Positions 22,501 through 29,550 of a DNA stretch of 29,863 bases are shown one piece after another; position 1 is the first letter of the stretch; each line of letters begins with the position of its first letter. A program made the translations under genes and the position numbers. Source of the DNA: Hofstenia miamia. Lineage: Eukaryota; Xenacoelomorpha; Acoela; Hofsteniidae. The notes beneath the pieces were generated by a model. The model saw only the letters and a list, made by a program, of their open reading frames with translations. It did not search any database and was not told where the DNA came from. The stretch covers positions 136,421 through 166,283 of the forward strand of contig CABFPE010000052.1 in the NCBI GenBank assembly GCA_900660155.1, in the 5' to 3' direction.

Positions 22501-25500
22501 TACTTTATGGTTAACTAGCTTACATTAATTGATGTGCTATGATCTTTGTAGTATTCGTTTTTGATACAATTGTCATTAAAAATGCATGTATTTACGTCAT
22601 AATTACACTCTGTTAATAAATGTTTATGATGCTTCATGTCTATTAGTTGCTTTTGTGCGTAAGCATACGGACCCGCGCAAAACATCCAAAATAGTATTTT
22701 AGCCATAGCGCTAATTGAAGAAACCATGCTTCAATTTACCAATGACAAGGAAACACAGTTAAATAAATTAGTTAATTAATCACTGCTTTGCGCGTAAATG
22801 AATTCTGCCTTTGTGAGGTTGGTTTCCCACTTTAACTATAGTAAATAAACAACAATATTGATACAGAATAGATAAGGGAACAATTTAATGCTGTTTTTAC
22901 CCGTTTTAATTAAATTTCTTCAACTTTAAAGAATGTTATTGTTAAATAATTAGCTTGTTTGATGAATGTTTGACGGAAAATATCAAAATTATTTTGATTT
23001 TATTTTGTCCCAATCGGCATCTTGAAAATCAGAATATTGATATTGTAATAGAACATATTGTTTCCATTTCTGTAATGTTTGTGTTTGATATACAACCTTT
23101 TTTATGTTGAAAGGATTTGGAAATAGTTGTTGATTGTCTGAGTTCCTAAATATTAGAAGTAAACAGTTCGTAAAATGTTTAATCTAAGAGTAGACCTTTT
23201 CTTGCGATAAGTAGAGTAAGTTTAGCATCATAATCTCAAGTATGAGCCAATTTAGAACCTAACAGAACATCAGAAAATAATTCTTGAAAAGTATGCGTTA
23301 ACGTACGATTGACTTTAACATCTTTAAAAAACATTGATATGTTATTGTGAATATATTGTTTCGGTTATTGAAGTTTTCCCACATTTTAATAGAACGTCTG
23401 TTTCAATTTGATTTCCAACATCATAGAATTTAGCATTCTCTTTTATTGTATTTGTCCATACTGTACCCATGCCGCCTGAGAATTATGTTTTTCTTTTTAA
23501 ATAACATGCTGTAATTTATGTTTAGAATCTATAAACATTGGTTTTTTATTTTCGTTTTTTAATTTTTCAGTTGCGTTTTTGTAAGTTGATGTTTTCAAAA
23601 AACTTCTTAAACTGTGGATATTGTTATGATAATTCTCACTGTTTTTCAATTTAACTCCATCTTTAACACCTTTTTTACCTTTCCGCATTGGCATAATTGC
23701 AGGTAAATTGATAATGTTTGGAAGAATGCAAAAGTAGTTATTGGTACTTATTGTATCAAATTTTCCTTATCTGCAGTTGATGTAAAAGTGGTTTTCGCAA
23801 TACTGTAAGATACTGGGTAATTGAGTTGAAGAACATCTATATTATTCCAAAATTATTCTCTTAAACCAAAAGTTTCTAGTTGATTTCGCTCGTGCACATT
23901 CGACATCTATTGCAATCATTTTGCCACATTGTAATATAGTATTGATTTCTCTTGTAAATAGTAAAGTAAGATTTAAATTATCGTATTCTTCTGTTTTTTT
24001 CAAAAAACTCTTGGTGATGGACCCGGTAAAGAAGATAATGGAGGTGAAATCTGCATTAAATATCGTTCGGTGGGAGAATCTATATATATATATATATATA
24101 TATNATATTATTAAATTGAATGAAAGAAAAAATTTCCATTGATATCGACTTAAAAGTGTTATGTTTGATTCAAAGTATACATGATTAATGAGTTTTTTCA
24201 ATAAAGATGTGTTTTTTAAATAGAAACCTTTAGAATTATTTCGATATTATGCGAACTAACACATAGAAATATTGCTAGTGGATCGCTGAAATTTTTTACG
24301 CAAATAATAATTGGCTGATTCAAAACCAGTTTCTGATGTTGCCCAAAGTGGAACAAAAAATTAATTCGCAAATGCTAAGTGCTACAGGGTATGGGAATTA
24401 TATGTACAAGCAGATTTTAAGTAAAGATCTGAAAATTTTGTAGAAATCAGATAAATTTTTCGGCATTTTTCCTCTAATGGAGATATTATTCACTACGTAG
24501 AATTCGAATTGCAAAAATAAAGAAGAAAACGATAGTAATAATCAACATTAAGCACAGATTTCAAGATTGCTGGGGCAACATAAGCCAAATTTTAAATTCA
24601 ATAGCTTTCCAATGCTTTAGTGTAGTCGTGTGTCTCTTTACCCAATTAAAATCAAGTAAAAACAGTTTGGATATCAGTTGCTGAATTAAATTTTTTTCGC
24701 AATCATTAGTGTGGGATCGCGATCGAACAAGACCAAGTAACACCTGATGTATTATCAATCGGCGCTGAAAGAAGAATATTTATTTTTAAGGGATCTATAC
24801 CTTTACAATATTAATTAATCCAATTATACACCGAAATAACTTTGATGTTCTCATATATAATCCATTCAAGGGAAGCGAAATTCCCTCTTCCACAAATCTT
24901 CCTGCTCCTCACTTTCACCAATCACAATCGAACTCATTTGATTTGCTAAGTTTTTTTCACTGCAGCTCTCAAGCTCGACCACGCTTCCTCAATTGCTACA
25001 TTGAGCGCTGGTGAGTAGGGTCGGATGTGAAGCACCTTGTGAAAGTTGAAGTTTTCCTCTTCAAGGGTAGATTCGATGTCAGTATGGCACGGTGTATTGT
25101 GGATTACTAAAACTACTTCATGATTATTGTACATTTGATATGGGTTTTGGAGACAGTAATGTATTTCATTGTAAATCATTCTGAGATAACCAATGCATCC
25201 GTTCAAGGGAATGTTTGCTCCCCTTCTAGCTGCACGAACCATTTTCTATATTATAATGTACATATAATTATATTACTATAAGATGTGTTTTGCTTACAAT
25301 ATAACATTCAAAACTCCGGTTCTACTAATCCAATGTAAATGAAACTTAGCCAAGAGGTAGTCTTGCTCATTTGGAGTTGATTTGAAGGGGAACAAATCCG
25401 TAGGTACTAGCAGGTGACCACAACAGGTGGTTTTCCATGATGGAGTTTTCAAAAATCGTGTTTTTTGGAAATTTTCTATACACTCAAAAGTGAGTTTTTT

Positions 25501-28500
25501 GTTTCTGAATTAGGAAAGATTTAATTTTGTTTCCTCAGAGAGGTCAAGGTAGAGTACAAGTACAATAGAACAATGGATTTTAACAATAGCTATTGGTGTA
25601 AACCGTGGCGGAATGAGACTCCTATAACTAGATTCTCAGGTTTTCGTATAAACTCCGATGCATCCACTTAGAATAAACTATTATGTATTTGAATACAACA
25701 AATCATTCAAAAAGGAAGAAAAAGTTTCTCATTAAACTGAGCAGCACTGATAAAAGGTGAAAAAATTGTTATAGAAAACATGATTTTTTTCTGTTGTTTT
25801 CTATGGTATTCCATTGTTTTCATTATTCTATTGTTTTAAAAAATTGGTACTGATAGAAAATATATAAAATTAATTTAAGATATTCGCAAAATGGAAGGGC
25901 AAGGCGAATTAGAACAATAGAAACGCTTTTCAAAGTCCAATACGATCACAGACAGGCGTCAAAATCATAACATGAAATACTGTCACAGTGACCTCTGACA
26001 AAACAATTGTTGCAGAAAACCCACAACACGAAAAGTAATAAAATCAACGTAGTTCAATTCAGTAGTAAAAAATGTGAAAAGTCACCAAAAAAGTTTTGCG
26101 CTAAAACCCATCAAAAATGGCGGAATCCGCCCCCTCCCCCGGTATGACTAGGATTAAACAAGATTATTTAAGAGCAGCAGCCTCGGCAATGGTCAGAATA
26201 AACGAAATATACAACAAGTTATCTTTAAGAAAAAGAGGCGGAATCTGAGAATCAGCATAAGAAATTTGCTTCTTCAGATATTGGTTGTATTCCAGAATAG
26301 ACTGCATATTTTTCTGCACTACAAAACCCATTTGTTCAGCAAGATCAGTACATATCAAACGTCTTGAGTAAGAAACTACAGCAGATATTGAGAGTAGGGA
26401 TTTTAAGTTGAAATTAACATCATCACGATCGCGATGGGATGGTTGCATTTGAAACTTTTCATAGAAAATCCCAGACCATCGAGTTAAGGGTTCACAGTTT
26501 CCGTTGAAATATAAACTCCAATTTCCGAATGAAATTTATTAAGAAAATCTCTAATATATGTTCATGTATTTATATTGTTTTCAAGCGGTTGATCTAAAAA
26601 TGGGCTTTTCCTGTTTTAAAAAGCGTGTGCGTAGCAATAAAAGCAAGCAAGCATCTACTCATCTTTCAAGTGTAAAATGAAAAATTAATATCATCACAGT
26701 TTTTATAGAAATCAGTATTTTTATTTCAATCAACAAACCATGTAAACATTATAAGCCAGCATAAATACATTGTCAAATGTATGCTTTATTGCCAAATATT
26801 TTTCATACAAACTTGATAGTGACTATTAAATACAAGTTAATTCTGATTTCCTACATTACATCGCATTTTAGAATATACTTTGTTGAATTCTTGACATTGA
26901 TCGCATCATTTTGATTTTGGTTTAGTTTATCTTGTTGGTTTTATATTTAATTTTTAGAAAGTCTTTGTAAATCACGATGAAGATAAATCTGGAACCTTAG
27001 CAGCGTTTGAGTTAAAGTCTGCAGTTCGAAGCATGGGTAATTTTGACTTTCTCTTATATATATATATATATACATAGAATATATATATATATATATATAT
27101 ATAAATGAAATATTAATAAACTAGTAACTGTTGATTAAAATAGTTCGTTTTGTTATTGTGCACCGACATTATTCTGTGCCAAAATTCCTACTTTTCTTTG
27201 CTATAATTCCACAGCAATATATTACAGACGACTGATTCTGAAATTTTAATTGGTCATTTATCTAAAGACCGCTATTAGCTGGAATCAGAATACGTCTTTT
27301 GGGAGAACGGGCTGTTAATAAAGAAATTTCTGAATTTCAAGATGCCTTGGATGTTCTTAATCGATTTTTTCTAAAGTGAAGGTGGTAAAGTATGCAGTTC
27401 TACCATCTGAATTTATGTAGTATCATATGAACTGTAAGAAAATAATGCAATTTTGAATATTGAAGCAGTGTAACCCTCTGAAATGTACATGCCTTAGGTT
27501 TTTCTTACTTATTTACTCACAATCGGTTTTAAGGTATCAAAAGCATGTACATTTTTTAAAATACGTGAAGAGATAACAAAATTATAAATTATTCAGTAAT
27601 ATAAGATAAGAAATTTAGTCAATTGCTTACAATTAAATAACCGGTAACTTATCAGAATGACGTCATTAAGTTGCCAAAATACCTCTGCACAATAAATATT
27701 TCAGAATATTTCAAATATGAGTGTTTATACGGTAATTATATGGTAACAGAAATATTATTTTTTAAGGAAAATTTTAAATGTATTTTTAACCCTATTTCTT
27801 CTAGTGTTACTTTTTAAAAAAGAAATCCATTTGTCGGCATTTATGAACAATTTTATCCAAGTCTGTTAAGAAATATTGACTGTTTTTTACATCTACACAT
27901 CTATGGGGTAAGGCGCGATCATGAAATGGTGAAGATTGCTACTAAAACATGTATTCTTATGCCTGAATTACTTGCAAATATGATTTTTTTTCAATGAGAA
28001 AACCGATTTTTGTAAAAATATTCAAATTATTTCCATACCTAGTGCAATGACAACTTCCCTGAAGTATTTATTATTCTGAAGAGAATCTGTGTGAGTCCCG
28101 TCCAGGCGCGTCGTAGGCCAGGTCGCGAATTTAAGAGGAAAAGAGGAGACAAATCTCTATCTTGTGGTGTTTTTAGATTTTAAATGTCTTCGTTAGTTCG
28201 TGAGATTATAGGTGTTTAAATATTTTTGTTGATGTCATCACAACTTTTGAAAAATTTCTAGTGGAATAGGGTTAAATTAAGAATAATAATATGGCTTCAA
28301 TTACAGTGTGCTTATGAAGTTGCTTAGGCCTGTAATGGGCCATAGATATTTAATAATAACAAATATATTGATTGAATAAAAATTACGGGAAAGAAAATGT
28401 GTTATATTTTAATTATTTTACAATGTTAATTCAAAGTGTTTCTAGAGATTCGATAAATTTATATTAAAAGAAGCAGAAAAGTTATCAATAATAACAAGTA

Positions 28501-28961
28501 AATTAGTCACAGCTATAAAGTTACAAATTTTTTGGGCAGCTGTTTTTTTATCTTGTGCAGTGGATAGCTTTAGATGTACTTTAACATACACTGAAGGAAA
28601 AAAATTTAATCTGGTGCCAATGAGACCATAAGAAATTTGAGCAGTTTTACAGAAATTCCGCCCGATGAAAATGTCCAGGTAACAATTGCTGTGTGATCAG
28701 AATTTTATAAGAAAAAAATTGCAAATCTTTGACTAGGATTGTTTACTGCAATTGCAACTTTGCAGTCACCTTTCTTTTCTTTGAATTCTTATTGTATCCA
28801 TTTTTTATCCCACAACTTTAAAGTACTTTTCTCTCTTTGAAATTGCCATTATTCTAGTTTTTGATAAAAACATTTTCTTTCAATTTCTTAAATGTTACCT
28901 CAGCAGTTTGAGAGCCTTCGATGATTCTGGTATTTTTTTTACTTTTTTTTACTTTTTATAA
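4652..28961 (+). CDS. calpain, penta-EF-hand type (split gene, 5' part not seen)
   Basis: Calpains are calcium-activated cysteine proteases of the cytosol that cut selected substrates at limited sites. The exons give in order: the end of the catalytic domain with [12 protein letters not shown] (Asn of the Cys-His-Asn triad) and [29 protein letters not shown] and [14 protein letters not shown] of the C2-like domain III with an acidic DVDEEDDDD loop; a short linker; then EF-hand repeats. Two EF loops are canonical ([12 protein letters not shown] and [12 protein letters not shown]). All introns are GT-AG and neighbouring exon phases agree. The catalytic Cys and His exons are not found, so the gene is incomplete here, truncated or misassembled. 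Introns of 8.3 and 8.1 kb hold most of the repeats in the window. The family call is firm; the subtype is not. Confidence 0.9.
4913..5360 (+). mobile_element. internally deleted Tc1-like element, 448 bp, with TIRs
   Basis: The ends 4913-4935 and 5338-5360 are 23-bp inverted repeats with one mismatch, each ending inward at the palindrome GTGGCCAC. Each end is flanked by TA (4911-4912 and 5361-5362), the Tc1/mariner target duplication. The interior keeps only the C-terminal part of a transposase. The element is about a quarter to a third of a full Tc1, so it is a non-autonomous deletion derivative inserted in the calpain intron. Confidence 0.85.
4972..5358 (+). pseudogene. Tc1 transposase, C-terminal fragment
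   Basis: The frame contains [36 protein letters not shown] and ILKDFVDKK. These match the second and third catalytic blocks of Tc1 enzymes (usually QDNDPKHTSK and SPDLNPIENLW). The Asp of EQDG and the Glu of PLENVW are 34 residues apart, so the DD34E spacing is kept, although DN has become DG and the usual His is Tyr. The DNA-binding domain and first Asp are missing. The apparent Met start is not a natural start, and the frame runs into the right TIR. Confidence 0.8.
6621..6940 (+). repeat. left subrepeat array, ~150-bp period, 3 copies
   Basis: Cores are AAGAATTGTTGG at 6624, CCCGAAAATTGTTGG at 6772 and CCCGACAAATGTTGG at 6923. The sequence between cores has diverged strongly. The outermost copy has lost the CCCG part. 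Confidence 0.55.
6985..7200 (-). CDS. candidate terminal exon inside the subrepeat element
   Basis: On the minus strand, TTATGTAG just above 7200 acts as a plausible acceptor and is followed by 71 open codons and TAG. The peptide is acidic at first ([20 protein letters not shown]) and then strongly basic ([20 protein letters not shown]), a pattern like a nuclear localisation tail. Codon use looks more gene-like than its surroundings. It sits next to the left subrepeat array and would be the C-terminal end of a protein carried by the element. Upstream, a minus-strand frame at 7193-7490 shows further open but interrupted sequence. I do not recognise the family. Confidence 0.45.
   Translation of the reverse strand, partial: ENNFNNEEVHDLNESPEASLTRALLHYNSPLSKEIEDCENDSLDRMIKAGIHKKPPRAKRLRADYSSGDHL
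7231..7292. repeat. (TA)n(TG)n microsatellite
   Basis: About 15 TA units run directly into about 16 TG units, with an ambiguous base at 7293. The compound repeat lies in the middle of the subrepeat element. Confidence 0.97.
7580..7798. mobile_element. TTAA-flanked MITE, 219 bp (piggyBac-like)
   Basis: The sequence starts CCTGAATTATCCT (7580-7592) and ends with the exact inverse AGGATAATTCAGG (7786-7798). It is bordered on both sides by TTAA (7576-7579 and 7799-7802). TTAA target duplication with ends starting CCT/CCC is the hallmark of the piggyBac superfamily. A perfect 24-bp palindrome (7592-7615) begins at the last base of the left repeat. The interior has no coding capacity, so this is a non-autonomous element nested within the larger one. 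Confidence 0.7.
7914..8377 (-). repeat. right subrepeat array, ~148-bp period, 4 copies
   Basis: Four copies of CAACAATTGTCGG (the first reads TAACAATTGTCGG), spaced 148, 149 and 147 bp. The middle units also share neighbouring words such as GATAAAAAT, ATATGCT and a CAG-rich stretch before the core. The first three copies continue into GGTTAC; the outermost ends GGAATTTG instead. The orientation is opposite to that of the left array. Confidence 0.7.
8378..10314. other. AT-rich intronic stretch without recognised genes
   Basis: No homology-bearing frame is visible. The longest open frames (9174-9392 and 9603-9839 on +) are hydrophobic, low in complexity and without splice logic. The only clear structure is a TGTC microsatellite at 9774-9798. 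Confidence 0.6.
9774..9798. repeat. (TGTC)n microsatellite
   Basis: Six consecutive tetranucleotide units, one carrying a C-to-T change. Confidence 0.9.
10315..10578. repeat. (TA)n microsatellite with assembly gap
   Basis: TA repeats run into 203 N (10346-10548) and resume after it. The true length is unknown. Open frames crossing it are artefacts. Confidence 0.97.
10712..11423 (-). mobile_element. internally deleted mariner element, 712 bp, with TIRs
   Basis: The inverted repeats 10712-10739 and 11396-11423 are 28 bp with one mismatch (starting CTTAGGGTGGTCAAAAAG). TA flanks both ends (10710-10711 and 11424-11425). Complete mariners are near 1.3 kb, so about half is missing, mainly the N-terminal DNA-binding half of the transposase. 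The near-identity of the repeats suggests a fairly recent insertion into the calpain intron. Confidence 0.9.
10792..11364 (-). pseudogene. mariner transposase, C-terminal two-thirds (DD34D type)
   Basis: A 190-codon open frame encodes [19 protein letters not shown], then [20 protein letters not shown] with the second catalytic Asp, then [20 protein letters not shown] with the third. The two are separated by 34 residues, the mariner DD34D spacing. The motif carrying the first Asp and the helix-turn-helix paired domain are absent because of the internal deletion, so the product should be inactive. The frame itself is uninterrupted. The first ATG is simply the first Met left after the deletion. 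Confidence 0.88.
11970..12440 (-). pseudogene. frameshifted coding remnant, unidentified
   Basis: The minus strand shows coding-like pieces in changing frames. From 12440 down it reads [20 protein letters not shown] with FDKANWHM and then a stop. A middle part near 12310-12190 contains [10 protein letters not shown] in one frame and [20 protein letters not shown] in another. A final part (12205-11970) includes [19 protein letters not shown] and [19 protein letters not shown]. The style (an N-terminal charged helix, then a Gln/Glu-rich helical part) recalls Myb/SANT-like proteins of DNA transposons, but I cannot confirm that. Multiple indels make it a fossil. Confidence 0.35.
13097..13269 (+). 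CDS. calpain exon: end of catalytic domain to domain III
   Basis: The first base completes the Trp of DGEFW and the reading continues [17 protein letters not shown], the conserved block that closes the calpain catalytic domain. It ends with [10 protein letters not shown] plus one base. Between these lies a spacer with [10 protein letters not shown]. The acceptor is AATTTAG and the donor GTTTGG. Phases: enters with one base, leaves with one base. Confidence 0.92.
13625..13692. mobile_element. hAT-like transposon terminus
   Basis: GTTTGGCAGGCCGAATTGTGG followed by CACACAGGCCGTCATTTGCACAC resembles the terminal region of hAT elements, where GGCCG-rich words precede an end close to TTTGACACCCCTG. 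Here the end reads TTTGCACACTTCAGG. No matching opposite end was found. Confidence 0.35.
13833..13987 (+). CDS. calpain exon: domain III (C2-like), first half
   Basis: This encodes [20 protein letters not shown] and then [18 protein letters not shown], ending GISVYK. NPQF, the acidic loop and the LVSLLQ strand are landmarks of calpain domain III, which links calcium and phospholipid binding to protease activation. The acceptor is ATATTTTAG; the donor GTTTGC falls directly after VYK. It enters with two bases and leaves in phase 0. Confidence 0.93.
14109..14130. repeat. 9-bp perfect hairpin
   Basis: AGGCTACCT and AGGTAGCCT are exact complements around a 4-base loop (TTAT). It lies in a calpain intron. 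It has no T-run, so I do not call it a terminator. Confidence 0.7.
14778..16797. repeat. tandem array, 14 units, 143-bp period
   Basis: The word ATTGGCTGTTCATATC recurs at 14781, 14938, 15081, 15224, 15367, 15510, 15653, 15796, 15939, 16082, 16225, 16368, 16511 and 16654, and a decayed copy begins at 16797. The first unit is 157 bp because it has 14 extra bases (AAGCTCAAATAAAC) and reads CACACCAGCTG where the rest read CACAGCAGCTG. The other units look identical by eye. Each unit contains CTCTGTCCCCACAG followed by CAGCTGCAG, which resembles a splice acceptor. The period is not a multiple of three, and there are no unique spacers. Confidence 0.97.
17185..17396 (+). CDS. calpain exon: domain III, second half
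   Basis: This starts in phase 0 after TTAAAG with [18 protein letters not shown] and continues [19 protein letters not shown] to [19 protein letters not shown] and [10 protein letters not shown]. The LPPGxYxIxPSTF block and the following R(I/V)F(T/S)E strand are diagnostic of calpain domain III. The donor GTATGA lies at 17397; the exon ends in phase 2. A 57-bp tandem array starts about 58 bases further on. Confidence 0.94.
17454..17683. repeat. tandem array, 4 x 57 bp
   Basis: Four apparently identical 57-bp units begin TCATGTTGTTGGATAG at 17454, 17511, 17568 and 17625. The period equals 19 codons, so the array stays open on both strands ([11 protein letters not shown] on +, [11 protein letters not shown] on -). 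Those frames are a by-product of periodicity, not genes. The array sits in the short intron after the domain III exon. Confidence 0.97.
17761..17800 (+). CDS. calpain micro-exon: domain III to EF-hand linker
   Basis: The 40-nt exon has acceptor AATTATTTAG and donor GTTAGC. With the phase-2 overhang it encodes [14 protein letters not shown] and leaves in phase 0. The acidic linker sits where calpains join domain III to the penta-EF-hand domain. The call rests on splice phase and position more than on strong identity. Confidence 0.7.
18354..18483 (+). CDS. calpain exon: first EF-hand region
   Basis: Phase 0 after TTTACTCTAG, encoding [20 protein letters not shown] and [19 protein letters not shown], then ALFK plus one base. 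This corresponds to EF1 of the penta-EF-hand domain, where vertebrate calpains read [20 protein letters not shown]. The loop is non-classical, as is usual for EF1 in this family. The donor is GTGCGT. Confidence 0.88.
18656..18714 (+). CDS. calpain exon: EF2 entering helix
   Basis: The acceptor is TTATTCTAG and the donor GTAAGA. It enters with two bases to form Glu, then [19 protein letters not shown]. It matches the SLESCRSMVNLMD helix of other calpains. The exon ends exactly after the first Asp of the EF2 calcium loop. Confidence 0.9.
18757..18825 (+). CDS. calpain exon: EF2 loop and exit helix
   Basis: The acceptor is TTTGTTTAG and the donor GTTGGT. The 23 codons read [20 protein letters not shown] plus MLK. 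Joined to the preceding Asp this gives a canonical 12-residue calcium loop (D-x-N-x-S-G-x5-E). Phase 0 at both ends. Confidence 0.93.
19789..19818. repeat. interstitial telomeric repeat (TTAGGG)n
   Basis: TTAGGG-type units run for about 30 bases, one carrying an extra G. The 11-mer TTAGTATTCTA occurs directly on the left (19779-19789) and again on the right (19815-19825). The composition matches the common metazoan telomere. Confidence 0.85.
22373..22973. repeat. inverted-repeat pair, possible MITE or small transposon
   Basis: TCAAACATTCGTCAAAACAAGC (22448-22469) is matched in reverse by 22953-22973 with one mismatch and one missing base. A related direct copy (GATACACTATCAAACCTCC) lies just outside at 22376. 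The interval between the arms includes a minus-strand ORF with a signal peptide. A target duplication was not recognised. Confidence 0.5.
22524..22727 (-). CDS. candidate first exon of a secreted cysteine-containing protein
   Basis: From ATG at 22727 the minus strand is open for 68 codons to a GTAAGC donor (plus positions 22518-22523), phase 0. The start [21 protein letters not shown] followed by AYA looks like a signal peptide with cleavage before QKQ. The mature part has [15 protein letters not shown] with spacing C-x6-C-x5-C, followed by an aromatic pair. The same spacing opens the GDNF-receptor/GAS1 cysteine domain, but three cysteines are too few to assign it. No second exon was found. 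It lies antisense in a calpain intron and between inverted-repeat arms, so it could be element-borne or a chance ORF. Confidence 0.4.
24070..24110. repeat. (TA)n microsatellite with ambiguous base
   Basis: About 12 TA units with an N at 24104. It interrupts the open frames on both strands here. Confidence 0.9.
24866..25242 (-). pseudogene. Tc1/IS630-type DDE transposase fragment (frameshifted)
   Basis: The frame from 25242 reads [20 protein letters not shown], then [20 protein letters not shown] and SLRAAVKK. This follows the DDE pattern in which VIDNAPCH carries the second catalytic Asp and PYSPxLNPIExxWS the Glu. Here the Asp has become His, and an extra residue sits before IEEAW. At a run of seven A the frame shifts by one base and then continues with [19 protein letters not shown] to a stop at 24866. 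The N-terminal half is missing and no terminal repeats were found. The enzyme is dead. Confidence 0.7.
26164..26535 (-). CDS. unidentified open frame, 123 codons
   Basis: The minus strand is open from 26535 to TAA at 26164. The first Met is at 26448, but coding-like sequence extends above it ([18 protein letters not shown], then IFYEKFQ), so this may be an exon or a remnant that began further up. Below the Met it reads [40 protein letters not shown] and [19 protein letters not shown], ending AEAAALK. Composition is helical and codon use is mixed, unlike the simple-sequence ORFs nearby. I do not recognise it. It could be a nested gene, a retrocopy or an exon of an antisense gene. Confidence 0.4.
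   Translation of the reverse strand: MSFGNWSLYFNGNCEPLTRWSGIFYEKFQMQPSHRDRDDVNFNLKSLLSISAVVSYSRRLICTDLAEQMGFVVQKNMQSILEYNQYLKKQISYADSQIPPLFLKDNLLYISFILTIAEAAALK
26958..27036 (+). CDS. calpain exon: EF3 calcium loop
   Basis: Phase 0 after AATTTTTAG, reading [20 protein letters not shown] and SAVRSM plus one base, with donor [18 protein letters not shown] is a canonical EF loop and matches the DLDKSGSMSAYE loop of other calpains. This is one of the best-conserved pieces of the gene. Confidence 0.94.
27056..27105. repeat. interrupted (TA)n microsatellite
   Basis: Two TA tracts separated by CATAGAA, 20 bases after the EF3 exon donor. Confidence 0.95.
27279..27375 (+). CDS. calpain exon: EF3 exit helix to EF4
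   Basis: The acceptor is GCTATTAG. Two bases complete Ala, giving (SM)[20 protein letters not shown], then [12 protein letters not shown]. It aligns with SAGFKLNKKLYELI and the [20 protein letters not shown] segment of other calpains, though shortened. A GTGAAG donor at 27376 leaves in phase 2; if unused, the frame ends one codon later at TGA (27377-27379). The shortened helix pair may mean missing residues or a wrong boundary. Confidence 0.65.
27380..28900. other. AT-rich intron or 3' region, no gene seen
   Basis: No frame with recognisable homology was found. The only compositional outlier is a CpG-rich patch at 28098-28130 that could not be identified. Confidence 0.5.
28904..28961 (+). 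CDS. possible last calpain exon (EF5 remnant)
   Basis: A strong pyrimidine tract ends CTCAGCAG, a tandem acceptor with two AGs three bases apart (exon from 28904 or 28907, same frame). It supplies the one base needed by the previous phase-2 donor and reads [18 protein letters not shown], then TAA at 28959. FDDSGI could match the last EF-hand loop (FxxLDxxxDGxV), but the Phe-rich end encoded by T-runs is unlike a typical calpain C-terminus. The call depends on phase, position and the short motif only. Confidence 0.3.
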
Positions 28962-29004
28962 TATTACGTATTGCAATCTGCTTGTTAATGTTAACTGTAA
29001 CATT

Positions 29005-29010
29005 AATAAA
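29005..29010 (+). promoter_or_regulatory. possible polyadenylation signal AATAAA
   Basis: It is about 44 bases after the proposed calpain stop at 28961. In DNA this AT-rich the hexamer occurs often by chance, so support is weak and tied to the exon call. Confidence 0.25.
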
Positions 29011-29550
29011 GGCAATGAATGTATTTTAATATAGCTTACAACTATCTGCTATAGTTCAAAATTTATGGATATTTAAAACCCTAAATATTGTTTTTCTCAC
29101 TCTGTCATACATTCTTGTTATAATGTTAAAAATATATGTAAACTAATGTAAAACATAAAAAATGTGTATGATAATTTATACTTTCTTACTGATAAGCTAT
29201 TACTTTTCATTAAGTTTTTATCGACAAAACTTCTATAAAACTTAAATAATCATATCAACCTAGGTGATTTTGCACATTTATGGAACTGGGATATTTCAAA
29301 GGGTGGTATGTACATTTACAGGGGGGTTTGGTATGTCTGATATCACAATTTTCATTTTTACCTATCATTTTTGGTCTTTAGTTGTAGAAAAGAAATTGAT
29401 ATATTCCACGCATCCCTAGTTACGATCAATCTCTAAAAGATTTAGTTCAACATTCTCCTCTGAAAAACATGACATATTGTGATACGATTTTCTACTATTA
29501 ATTTTATCGATTCTTGTTTATTTCAACCTGTATAAATGTTTAAAAATAAC
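29011..29550. other. AT-rich intergenic stretch
   Basis: Nothing beyond low-complexity AT-rich sequence and a short G-run near 29320 is visible. Confidence 0.5.

Larger units (their letters stand above)
18826..26957 (+). other. calpain intron, 8.1 kb
   Basis: From GTTGGT to TTTTTAG. It holds an interstitial telomeric tract, an inverted-repeat pair with a minus-strand signal-peptide ORF between the arms, a DDE transposase pseudogene and an unidentified minus-strand ORF at 26164-26535. The stretches 19000-19780, 19830-22370 and 25260-26110 show nothing I can support as genes; 21350-21400 is an unusual CpG-rich patch. Confidence 0.75.

Noticed and set aside
23921..24142. Plus-strand frame with [16 protein letters not shown]
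   Set aside because: It runs into a TA microsatellite and has no homology that I recognise.
28098..28130. CpG-rich patch considered as tRNA or exon
   Set aside because: No cloverleaf can be folded and no frame extends with coding character.
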